DNA of 5,108 bases from OCS116 cluster bacterium (lineage in GTDB: Bacteria; Pseudomonadota; Alphaproteobacteria; Rhizobiales; OSC116): the NCBI GenBank assembly GCA_002402005.2, contig NVUS02000224.1, positions 1 to 5,108 on the forward strand, given 5' to 3'. Within the stretch, counting starts at the first letter, position 1. Each line of letters starts with the position of its first letter. Below the pieces are notes generated by a model. That model had not been told where the DNA came from and ran no database searches. It saw only the letters and a program-made list of their open reading frames with translations. Positions 1-5,108 of the stretch are shown here, one piece after another. Made by a program: the position numbers and the translations under genes.

Positions 1-120
1 GTCAATATGCCGGTAGCCAGCAGCCAATGCCCAGCCGACTACATTATAGCAATCATCACCCTTAAAACCGCCGCTGCCAAAACCGATTTGCGGAATGCCA
101 TTTATGGTTTTTTCGGTCAT
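1..120 (-). CDS. Aldo/keto reductase, N-terminal fragment (gene runs off the left edge)
   Basis: The reverse strand from 120 down to 1 reads as 40 uninterrupted codons starting MTEKTINGIPQIGFG and ending AAGYRHID. The IPQIGFG opening, the GDDCYNVVGWAL helix and the closing GYRHID match the start of aldo/keto reductases of the diketogulonate-reductase type. These are cytosolic TIM-barrel enzymes that reduce aldehydes and ketones with NADPH. The last visible residue, Asp40, would be the Asp of the catalytic Asp-Tyr-Lys-His tetrad; the other three lie outside the window. A weak ribosome site, AAGTGAG, sits six bases before the ATG. The gene follows the transporter on the same strand after a 62-base gap with no clear terminator, so co-transcription is possible. 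The family call is firm, but the substrate cannot be inferred from 40 residues. Confidence 0.85.
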   Translation of the reverse strand, partial: MTEKTINGIPQIGFGSGGFKGDDCYNVVGWALAAGYRHID

Positions 121-182
121 GTTTAACTCACTTATGAAAATAAATATTTTTCCGTAAGCTTAGCAGATGATTTTATTTTTGG

Positions 183-1103
183 CTATTTCTTGACTTGGCT
201 AAGTAGAAAAATCCCGCCAATCACCAATATTGTGCCGATCAAATGGTAAAAGGTAAAACTCTCGCCCAATGTCAATACCGCAAAAATGCTAGTGAATATC
301 GGCCCAATGCCGATGGATATAGAGGTCGGGCCACTGCCAATTCTATTGACCGCTTCGGCCAATAAATAAGACGGGATGACCGTGCCAATGATGGCGGTGA
401 TAAAACTCAACCACAAAACATAAGTGCTGACATCTAAAAACTCCAAACCTGACGAGAATGAAACATGCACAAATATTGTCATTGATGCCGCCACCATAGC
501 GATGGAGGTGAACATACGGCTGCCCATAATTTTTATTGGTGATTTTTGAAACAGGATATAACAAGCAAAAGTAAACGCCGCGCCGAGCACCAATAAGCCG
601 CCTTTGAGTGCATCGTCACCACTTACATTCAGCTCATTGCCAAACATGATGGCAATGCCGGCATACGCCAAAATCATCGCGGCAAATTGCTTGAGCGATA
701 TTTTTTCGCGGTAAACCATATAGCCCAATATGGCCACAAAGGTCGGGTAGGTGAATAATATAATGCGCTCTAATTGGGCGCTGATATAATGGATGCCCAA
801 CAAGTCCAAATAGGTGGCGATATAATAGCCCATTATGCCCAATATGCAGGTTTGCAATATCAGCATCGGGGTGAATTTGACTTGCCCCTTGCGGCTGCGA
901 TAGACAAAATAGCCAATGATGATATAGATGGGCGCAGACATGATCATCCGCCACATGATGACAATCTCAGTCGGCACACCTTCGGCATAAAGCAGTTTGA
1001 TCAGCACGGGCTTTAACGAAAAAAACGCCGCACCCAATAAGGCGCAAACAATGCCTATCGGGTCTAATTTAGTCGGTATTTCGGGTGTGCTATTTTCGGA
1101 CAT
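183..1103 (-). CDS. EamA/DMT-superfamily transporter with ten membrane helices
   Basis: This is a predicted inner-membrane permease of the drug/metabolite transporter superfamily, built from two EamA repeats of five helices each. Counting from the upstream GTG, hydrophobic segments fall near residues 17-37, 47-69, 80-100, 110-130, 140-157, 168-187, 198-218, 229-251, 260-280 and 288-305. Family features are the small-residue first helix (GAAFFSLKP), the fourth helix ending before REKIS, and the ninth helix ending in LGESF, the repeat-equivalent position. At about 306 residues it is full length. I chose the ATG at 1103; a GTG at 1109 in the same frame would add two residues. Neither has a convincing Shine-Dalgarno, as the AAGTGAG element nearly abuts the ATG. 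It lies 82 bases downstream of xerC on the same strand. Members export amino acids, metabolites or drugs, and the sequence does not reveal the substrate. Confidence 0.9.
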   Translation of the reverse strand: MSENSTPEIPTKLDPIGIVCALLGAAFFSLKPVLIKLLYAEGVPTEIVIMWRMIMSAPIYIIIGYFVYRSRKGQVKFTPMLILQTCILGIMGYYIATYLDLLGIHYISAQLERIILFTYPTFVAILGYMVYREKISLKQFAAMILAYAGIAIMFGNELNVSGDDALKGGLLVLGAAFTFACYILFQKSPIKIMGSRMFTSIAMVAASMTIFVHVSFSSGLEFLDVSTYVLWLSFITAIIGTVIPSYLLAEAVNRIGSGPTSISIGIGPIFTSIFAVLTLGESFTFYHLIGTILVIGGIFLLSQVKK

Positions 1104-1185
1104 GCTCACTTATATGAGTTTCTGATCTATAAGTCACGTCAATATAACTGACCTATATATCAATATATTTGAACTTACCGGTTTT

Positions 1186-2202
1186 CTAGCGGTTTCTGGG
1201 GTGAGCTAATTCATGAATGTTACGCAGATAATCGGCATTGACCTCGGTATATATTTGCGTGGTTGACAGGCTGGCATGGCCGAGCAATTCTTGAATGGTG
1301 CGCAAATCACCGCCAGCGGTTAGCAAATGGGTGGCAAAGCTATGGCGCAATGCATGCGGCGTGGCGCTTTCAGGTAAACCCAATTGATAACGTAATTTCT
1401 CGGTCTTTTTCTGTACCGATCTTGCGCCCAAACGCTTGCCCCGCACCCCATAAAATAACGGGTCATTGGCCTCACTGACATAGGGGCAAAGCTCTTGATA
1501 GGTTGCGATGGATTGAATGGCAATCGGTAATATCGGCACGATGCGGGTTTTGTTGCCTTTACCCACAATCGACATCACACCAGATTTGATGCTGTATAAA
1601 TCCTTGCCATTTATGTTCAAAGCCACAGATATGCGCAAGCCGCAGCCATAAAGCAATATCATAACCGCAGTGTCACGCGCATCGACCCATGCATCATCTT
1701 CGGAGGTTTTGCTGCGCGCCACATTTTTCACCTCGGCAATCAATTTTTTGCTCATATCCGGGCTGAGTGGCTTTGGCAGACTATGCGCAATCTTAGGTGA
1801 ACGGATGTTTTTAATGTCCGCATTGATCAGAATGTTGTTTTTTTCCAGATATTTAAAAAATGAACGCAAAGAAGACAATTTACGTGCCATCGACCTAGCA
1901 CCCAATCCATCATTACGCCTTGCGGCCAAAAAACTTCGAAAATCCTGCAAGCTCAAATCTTCCAACGCTCGCATGCTGGCATAATCACCCAAATGATCGG
2001 TAAGAAAACTAAAAAACCCCTGCATATCCGCCAAATAAGCATCAATGGTTTTATTGGCACTGCGTTTTTCGCTGATCAACCAGATCAACCAATTGCGCAA
2101 ATGCCGGTTGACCGGTGCAGTGCACTCCGCCAGCACACTATCTTGCTCAGATAATAATTGTTTTAATTTTTCGGCGGTGGTGATCATGTCTATGCATAGC
2201 AT
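1186..2202 (-). CDS. xerC: Tyrosine recombinase XerC (chromosome dimer resolution)
   Basis: With XerD, XerC resolves chromosome dimers at the dif site near the replication terminus. The N-terminal SAM-like core-binding domain covers roughly residues 31-124 (RHLRNWLIWLISEKRSANKT, then the SMARKLSSLRSFFKYLE helix). The catalytic domain follows from about 145. All six catalytic residues are visible: Arg190 (GCGLRIS), Lys215 (GKGNK), His283 and Arg286 (HALRHSFATHLL), His309 (LLGHASLSTTQ) and the nucleophile Tyr318 (IYTEV). Their spacing matches XerD apart from one extra residue between Arg190 and Lys215. The C-terminus ends AHPRNR, as in Xer proteins. Oddity: the residue three after Arg190 is Val193, where the family has Glu or Asp. 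Starts at 2202 and 2187 (MITTAEKL) are both possible and neither has a clear Shine-Dalgarno. XerC is preferred over XerD on overall style and the priA/transaldolase neighbourhood, but the C/D split is not certain. Confidence 0.88.
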   Translation of the reverse strand: MLCIDMITTAEKLKQLLSEQDSVLAECTAPVNRHLRNWLIWLISEKRSANKTIDAYLADMQGFFSFLTDHLGDYASMRALEDLSLQDFRSFLAARRNDGLGARSMARKLSSLRSFFKYLEKNNILINADIKNIRSPKIAHSLPKPLSPDMSKKLIAEVKNVARSKTSEDDAWVDARDTAVMILLYGCGLRISVALNINGKDLYSIKSGVMSIVGKGNKTRIVPILPIAIQSIATYQELCPYVSEANDPLFYGVRGKRLGARSVQKKTEKLRYQLGLPESATPHALRHSFATHLLTAGGDLRTIQELLGHASLSTTQIYTEVNADYLRNIHELAHPRNR

Positions 2203-2231
2203 AAAAATCTTAAGAATAAAAAAAGGTATAT

Positions 2232-2243
2232 AAAACGCGTTTT
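2232..2243. repeat. Perfect 12-bp palindrome AAAACGCGTTTT upstream of xerC
   Basis: AAAACGCGTTTT is its own reverse complement and lies 30 to 41 bases before the xerC start, in the divergent region shared with the GFA gene. A second, shorter palindrome, TCTTAAGA, lies at 2208-2215, closer to xerC. Either could be a binding site for a dimeric regulator of xerC. No regulator is recognised, and short palindromes in AT-rich intergenic DNA also arise by chance. Confidence 0.35.
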
Positions 2244-2260
2244 CAACCGATGTTTTTCAC

Positions 2261-2289
2261 TTGATTTCGATAAATGTTCACTATATGTT
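2261..2289 (+). promoter_or_regulatory. Candidate sigma-70-type promoter for the GFA-family gene
   Basis: TTGATT at 2261-2266 (four of six matches to TTGACA) is separated by 17 bases from TATGTT at 2284-2289 (four of six matches to TATAAT). Transcription would start near 2296, giving a leader of about 27 bases that contains the strong ribosome site. Spacing and position are right, but the hexamers are only moderate matches, so this is inference. Confidence 0.4.
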
Positions 2290-2290
2290 C
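2276..2290 (+). promoter_or_regulatory. Candidate LexA (SOS) operator, GTTC-N7-GTTC
   Basis: The sequence GTTCACTATATGTTC is an exact GTTC-N7-GTTC direct repeat, the form established for the LexA operator in Alphaproteobacteria such as Rhodobacter, Rhizobiaceae and Caulobacter. It overlaps the proposed -10 box of the GFA-family gene and ends 32 bases before that gene's ATG, where a repressor would block transcription. It is also about 74 bases upstream of the divergent xerC start, so an effect on xerC is less likely but not excluded. An exact eight-base match at fixed spacing in a 120-base region is unlikely by chance. Binding is inferred, and it depends on the host being alphaproteobacterial. 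Confidence 0.5.
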
Positions 2291-2312
2291 TAGTTTAATA
2301 ACATTCTAAAAC

Positions 2313-2320
2313 GAGGTGAT
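2313..2320 (+). promoter_or_regulatory. Strong Shine-Dalgarno site of the GFA-family gene
   Basis: GAGGTGAT is an eight-base match to the complement of the 16S rRNA 3' end. Its GAGG core ends six bases before the ATG at 2323, which fixes that start. It is much stronger than the sites of xerC, the transporter or priA in this window and suggests efficient translation once transcribed. Confidence 0.75.
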
Positions 2321-2322
2321 AT

Positions 2323-2727
2323 ATGATCAAAGGAAGCTGTCTTTGTGGCAAAATTAAATTCAAAATTTCTGGCGAACCATTTTCGTTAAGTTATTGCCAT
2401 TGTTCCCGATGTCGTAAAGCTGCGGGAGTATTCTCGGCAGTTCTAATCGGCAAAGCCGACAATCTTGTGGTGACTGAAGGCCAATCCGAAATCGCTAAAT
2501 TCTTGCCCGGTTCAGACGGAAAATTTGAACGCTGTTTTTGCAAGCATTGCGGCACGTCTTTGGGCGATATGGGAACTGGCGATGTTTATGTCATTGCCGC
2601 CTCGGCTTTGGATGACGACCTAGCCATGCGCCCAACCGTGCACATTCACACAGACTCAAAACCCAACTGGTACGAGATTGTTGATGATTTGCAAAAATTT
2701 GGAGGTGATTATATTGACGAAAAATGA
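2323..2727 (+). CDS. GFA-family zinc protein (Mss4-like fold, CENP-V/GFA domain)
   Basis: At 134 residues this is a complete single-domain protein of the GFA family, named after the glutathione-dependent formaldehyde-activating enzyme of Paracoccus. The zinc-binding cysteines are all present: Cys6 and Cys8 (GSCLCG), Cys25, Cys27 and Cys30 (YCHCSRCRK), and Cys71, Cys73 and Cys76 (CFCKHCG). The C-terminal HIHTDSKPNWYEI block, with Trp116 and Tyr117, is also typical. Most family members have no proven reaction, so formaldehyde-glutathione chemistry should not be assumed. No signal peptide or membrane segment is seen, so it is probably cytosolic. It stands alone: divergent from xerC, convergent with the transaldolase, with its own promoter, candidate LexA box, strong ribosome site and terminator. 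The end of the gene contains GGAGGTGAT, a second near-perfect Shine-Dalgarno. Family call firm; biochemical role unknown. Confidence 0.88.
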   Translation: MIKGSCLCGKIKFKISGEPFSLSYCHCSRCRKAAGVFSAVLIGKADNLVVTEGQSEIAKFLPGSDGKFERCFCKHCGTSLGDMGTGDVYVIAASALDDDLAMRPTVHIHTDSKPNWYEIVDDLQKFGGDYIDEK

Positions 2728-2758
2728 ATTGAATTTATTGCAAGATGGTAATTCTTAA
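2714..2758 (+). other. Possible 14-codon ORF overlapping the end of the GFA-family gene
   Basis: A TTG at 2714 opens a frame reading MTKNELNLLQDGNS (TTG taken as the initiator Met) before TAA. It is preceded by GGAGGTGAT at 2701-2709, a nine-base match to the anti-Shine-Dalgarno, with suitable spacing. It overlaps the last codons of the GFA gene in another frame, like a translationally coupled downstream gene. It may be the stub of a gene lost from this site, a real micro-ORF, or an accident of the Gly-Gly-Asp codons GGA-GGT-GAT. Coding is not established. Confidence 0.18.
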
Positions 2759-2777
2759 AACCATCATCCCAAAATAA

Positions 2778-2802
2778 AACCCCACCAAAGCATGGTGGGG
2801 TT
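2778..2802. terminator. Bidirectional rho-independent terminator between the GFA gene and the transaldolase
   Basis: AACCCCACCA (2778-2787) and TGGTGGGGTT (2793-2802) form a perfect ten-pair, GC-rich stem around a five-base loop. On the + strand it is followed by the T-rich TTGTTATT, and on the - strand by GGGGTTTTATTTT, the better U-tract. It lies between convergent stop codons at 2727 and 2836, so it can end both transcripts, most efficiently that of the transaldolase. Confidence 0.88.
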
Positions 2803-2835
2803 GTTATTCATATATGAAAATCTAATTTATATCGA

Positions 2836-3489
2836 TTAGATAATTTTTTGACCTGTCGCTGCCCAATCACGTTCAAAACCGGCTAGGCCTTGATCTGTAA
2901 GAACATGCTTCACCAAACCTTTGGCCACACCTGGTGGAATGGTCGCCACATCAGCGCCAGCCAATGCGCAATCTTTCACATGGTTGGCAGAGCGAATAGA
3001 GGCCGCCAAAATTTCAGTGTCAAAACCATAATTGTCATAAATGGTGCGGATGTCTTCAATAAGCTCCATGCCATCAATGTTAATGTCATCCAAACGGCCA
3101 ATGAACGGCGATACAAATGTTGCACCGGCTTTGGCAGCCAATAAAGCTTGGTTGGCGCTAAAGCATAAAGTCACATTGGTTTTTGTGCCATCGTTAGTGA
3201 GCGCACGGCAAGCGCGCAAGCCGTCAAATGTCAATGGCAATTTAACGCAAACATTGTCAGCCAATTTACGCAGCACTTCGGCTTCTTTCATCATTTGCTC
3301 ATATTCCATAGAGGCAACTTCGGCGCTTACCGGACCGTCGATAAAACCACAGATTTCTTTCACAACTTCTTTAAAGTCCCGACCGGATTTAAAAATCAAA
3401 GATGGGTTGGTGGTCACACCGTCCACAAGGCCAGTTTCGTCTAGCTCTTTAATGGCAGCAACGTCGGCTGTGTCGATAAAAAATTTCAT
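2836..3489 (-). CDS. tal: Transaldolase, short form (FSA/TalC-like family)
   Basis: This cytosolic TIM-barrel enzyme of the non-oxidative pentose phosphate pathway moves a dihydroxyacetone unit between sedoheptulose-7-phosphate plus glyceraldehyde-3-phosphate and erythrose-4-phosphate plus fructose-6-phosphate. Its 217 residues are the usual length of the short transaldolase/fructose-6-phosphate aldolase family. Visible landmarks are Asp6 (FIDTAD), TTNPS at 26-30, the Schiff-base Lys83 (CVKLPLT), SPFIGRLDD at 127-135 and ASIR at 164-167. Two positions separate transaldolase from E. coli-type aldolase: Glu57 (SAEV), where FsaA has Gln59, and Phe129 (SPF), where FsaA has Tyr131. Both favour transaldolase here. 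The start at 3489 (MKFFIDTAD) is fixed by the family N-terminus and by AGAGGA six bases upstream. An in-frame ATG at 3552 would add 21 unlike residues and is rejected. The gene is divergent from priA. Confidence 0.93.
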   Translation of the reverse strand: MKFFIDTADVAAIKELDETGLVDGVTTNPSLIFKSGRDFKEVVKEICGFIDGPVSAEVASMEYEQMMKEAEVLRKLADNVCVKLPLTFDGLRACRALTNDGTKTNVTLCFSANQALLAAKAGATFVSPFIGRLDDINIDGMELIEDIRTIYDNYGFDTEILAASIRSANHVKDCALAGADVATIPPGVAKGLVKHVLTDQGLAGFERDWAATGQKII

Positions 3490-3495
3490 GGTTTT

Positions 3496-3501
3496 TCCTC
3501 T
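3496..3501 (-). promoter_or_regulatory. Shine-Dalgarno site fixing the transaldolase start
   Basis: On the reverse strand AGAGGA lies six bases before the ATG at 3489. It supports that ATG over the longer in-frame start at 3552. Confidence 0.7.
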
Positions 3502-3540
3502 AAAATTGTTACGCTGCTGTTTTATGCCAATTTTTAGATT

Positions 3541-3568
3541 TTGCATAGACAAATTTCGTCTATATAGT
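3541..3568 (+). promoter_or_regulatory. Candidate promoter for priA
   Basis: TTGCAT at 3541-3546 is followed after 16 bases by TATAGT at 3563-3568, which matches the -10 consensus at five of six positions. The -35 box is weak (three of six). Its -10 box overlaps that of the opposing transaldolase promoter on the other strand. Inferred from sequence only. Confidence 0.35.
3545..3563. repeat. Imperfect palindrome ATAGAC-N7-GTCTAT in the tal/priA divergent promoter region
   Basis: ATAGAC (3545-3550) and GTCTAT (3558-3563) are perfect inverted six-base arms around seven bases, two further pairs of which also match. The element covers the spacer of the proposed priA promoter and the expected start point of the transaldolase transcript, a good place for an operator. 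A separate perfect palindrome, CGATATATCG, is at 3579-3588. No regulator is identified. Confidence 0.35.
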
Positions 3569-3592
3569 AAATGGTATTCGATATATCGGCAA
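3564..3592 (-). promoter_or_regulatory. Candidate promoter for the transaldolase gene
   Basis: On the reverse strand TTGCCG (3592-3587) and TACTAT (3569-3564) are 17 bases apart, each matching the sigma-70 consensus at four of six positions. Transcription would start near 3557, giving a leader of about 68 bases before the ATG at 3489. Inferred from sequence only. Confidence 0.4.
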
Positions 3593-3620
3593 AATTAGTG
3601 ATGCGAAAAGGCGCGGATAA

Positions 3621-5108
3621 ATGACAATTATAAATGTTTTATTGCCATTGGCCATTGCCGATGCCTATTCCTACCTGCTGCCCGATGAGCTGCACGCCCA
3701 AGTCGGCGATTTTGTCGAAGTGCCATTGGGCAACCGCAAGATGATCGGCGTGGTGTGGCCTGATGATGGCACAAAACCGCCAGTCAAAACCGCCAAACTA
3801 AAAGCAGTCATCAGCCTGGTTGATATGAAGCCACTGCCACTAGATTTGGTAAAATTCCTCAATTGGGTATGCGATTATTACATCAGCCCCAAAGGCATGG
3901 GTTTGCGCTTGGTGATGAATGTGCCAGAGGCAATTGGTCTTGTGCAGAACATTGATGCGGTGCGTATGGGCACAGGCGAAGTTGAACGCAGCACCAAAGC
4001 CCGCGATCAAGTGTTAGACATTTGCGAAAGCGGCGAGACATTTCGCAAATCCGACCTCGCCAAACAAGCCGGGGTGAGTGTGGCGGTGGTCAACGGCCTG
4101 CTAAAAATGGGTGCATTGTCCAAAACCCAAATGCCCAAATTCGCCAAATTCAAAACCCCAAAAACTGATCATAATTTGGCCGATCTAGCCGATGATCAAC
4201 ACAATGCCGCCAATGCCATCTGCCAAGCTGTAGCGGCCGAAAAATTCGAAACATTTTTATTGGATGGGGTCACCGGGTCCGGCAAAACCGAAGTTTATTT
4301 CGCCGCCATCGCCCAAGCCATAAAGCAAGGCAAACAAGCCGTGGTTTTGTTGCCCGAGATTGCCCTAACCGTAAATTTCCTACAAAGATTCGAAAACCGC
4401 TTCGGCGTCGAACCAGCCCCATGGCATAGCGGTCTGGCCAAAGGCGCGCGCGAACGGGTATGGCGCGCGGTAGCATCGGGCGAAGCCAAAATCGTCATCG
4501 GCGCAAGGTCGGCTTTGTTTTTGCCGTTCGATAATTTAGGCCTCATCGTGGTCGATGAAGAGCATGACGGTGCGTATAAACAAGATAGTGGCGTCATGTA
4601 TCATGCGCGCGATATGTCGGTGGTCAAAGCCAGTATCGGCAAATTCCCACTCATCCTAGCCAGTGCCACACCATCGCTAGAAACCTATCTCAACGCCACA
4701 TCTGGCCGCTACACGCATCTGGTTCTCGACAAACGCCACGGCGGCGCAAAAATGCCACACGTTAGATCAATCGATCTACGCGAACACCAACCCGAGTCGC
4801 AAAAATTCCTGTCCGAGCCGCGCATTAGTGCAATGAGAACCAAATTGGACGCTGGCGAACAAAGCTTATTATTCCTCAACCGCCGTGGCTACGCCCCACT
4901 TACCCTATGCCGCGCTTGTGGTCATAGAATAGCCTGCCCACAATGCGATGCATGGCTGGTCGAACATCGGTTCAACAACCGCCTCATGTGCCATCATTGC
5001 GGTATTTCAATAGTCAAACCAACCAAATGCACCGAATGCGAAGCCGAAGATAAATTGGTCGCCTGTGGCCCCGGCGTTGAGCGCATATTCGAAGAGGTCG
5101 AATTGCTA
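3621..5108 (+). CDS. priA: Primosomal protein N' (PriA replication-restart helicase), N-terminal two thirds
   Basis: PriA recognises stalled or collapsed replication forks and reloads the replisome. I translated 496 codons from the ATG at 3621 with no stop before the window edge; full-length PriA is about 730 residues, so roughly the last third is missing. An in-frame TAA directly before the ATG excludes a longer start, and AAAAGG lies nine bases upstream. Landmarks in order: the 3'-DNA-binding domain (INVLLPLAIADAYSYLLP to about residue 100); a winged-helix region; Walker A GVTGSGKTEVY with Lys222; LPEIALT at 244-250; Walker B DEEH at 312-315, followed by DGAYKQD; SATPSLE at 348-354; and LNRRGYAP at 419-426. 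Eight zinc ligands follow as four CxxC pairs: Cys430/433, 439/442, 457/460 and 470/473. GPGVERIFEEV begins at 483. Every visible motif is intact and the gene appears functional. It is divergent from the transaldolase. Confidence 0.96.
   Translation, partial: MTIINVLLPLAIADAYSYLLPDELHAQVGDFVEVPLGNRKMIGVVWPDDGTKPPVKTAKLKAVISLVDMKPLPLDLVKFLNWVCDYYISPKGMGLRLVMNVPEAIGLVQNIDAVRMGTGEVERSTKARDQVLDICESGETFRKSDLAKQAGVSVAVVNGLLKMGALSKTQMPKFAKFKTPKTDHNLADLADDQHNAANAICQAVAAEKFETFLLDGVTGSGKTEVYFAAIAQAIKQGKQAVVLLPEIALTVNFLQRFENRFGVEPAPWHSGLAKGARERVWRAVASGEAKIVIGARSALFLPFDNLGLIVVDEEHDGAYKQDSGVMYHARDMSVVKASIGKFPLILASATPSLETYLNATSGRYTHLVLDKRHGGAKMPHVRSIDLREHQPESQKFLSEPRISAMRTKLDAGEQSLLFLNRRGYAPLTLCRACGHRIACPQCDAWLVEHRFNNRLMCHHCGISIVKPTKCTECEAEDKLVACGPGVERIFEEVELL

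Noticed and set aside
155..162. TAAGCTTA palindrome after the transporter gene as a possible terminator
   Set aside because: It has no loop-forming stem of useful length and no T-tract in the right place.
750..780. AATAATATAATGCGC, loosely like a half of a Xer dif site, near xerC
   Set aside because: It is within the coding sequence of the transporter, matches dif only partly, and dif is normally near the replication terminus rather than linked to xerC.
1177..1193. ACCG...CGGT inverted repeat at the end of xerC as a terminator
   Set aside because: The stem is only four pairs and no clear U-tract follows on the reverse strand.
3490..3552. A 21-residue N-terminal extension of the transaldolase from an upstream in-frame ATG
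   Set aside because: The family begins at MKFFIDTAD, a good ribosome site precedes the ATG at 3489, and the extension overlaps the proposed leader and the intergenic palindrome.
3041..3598. A 185-codon + strand frame opposite the transaldolase
   Set aside because: It mirrors a well-recognised transaldolase gene on the other strand, has biased composition, and shows no domain.
3601..3624. A seven-codon frame (MRKGADK) whose stop overlaps the priA ATG as ATGA, suggesting a coupled leader peptide
   Set aside because: It has no ribosome site and is short enough to be chance.
4270..4597. Reverse-strand open frames inside priA
   Set aside because: The + strand carries an uninterrupted PriA with all helicase and zinc motifs, so the reverse frames are shadows without family features.

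Overview
The window reads as chromosomal housekeeping DNA from an alphaproteobacterium of moderate to low GC. The evidence is the alphaproteobacterial style of XerC (ARDTAVMILLYGCGLRIS), of PriA (PAPWHSGL, DEEHDGAYKQ) and of the transaldolase, the priA / transaldolase / xerC neighbourhood (which I recall as common in that class), and a GTTC-N7-GTTC direct repeat matching the LexA box known from Alphaproteobacteria. The assignment is by pattern recognition, not by alignment.

Layout, left to right. 1-120 (-): the first 40 codons of an aldo/keto reductase, cut by the window edge. 183-1103 (-): a ten-helix EamA/DMT-family inner-membrane transporter. 1186-2202 (-): a complete XerC-type tyrosine recombinase with all six catalytic residues, but with valine in place of the acidic residue that normally follows the first catalytic arginine. 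2203-2322: a divergent intergenic region holding a candidate LexA box over the promoter of the next gene, plus a perfect 12-bp palindrome. 2323-2727 (+): a small zinc-binding GFA-family protein with a very strong Shine-Dalgarno site. 2778-2802: a bidirectional terminator between convergent genes. 2836-3489 (-): a short-form transaldolase. 3490-3620: a compact divergent promoter region. 3621 to the end (+): the first 496 codons of priA, which is open and intact to the window edge.

How the genes work together. priA (replication-fork restart) and xerC (chromosome dimer resolution) are both genome-maintenance genes, and the transaldolase is central carbon metabolism. The transporter and aldo/keto reductase are ordinary accessory or metabolic genes lying co-directionally downstream of xerC. 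The GFA gene is the odd one out: it faces the other way, has its own promoter and terminator, and carries the candidate SOS operator. No mobile element, CRISPR array, RNA gene or evident novel multi-gene system was seen. The observations most worth following are the possible LexA control of a GFA-family gene and the altered XerC active site.
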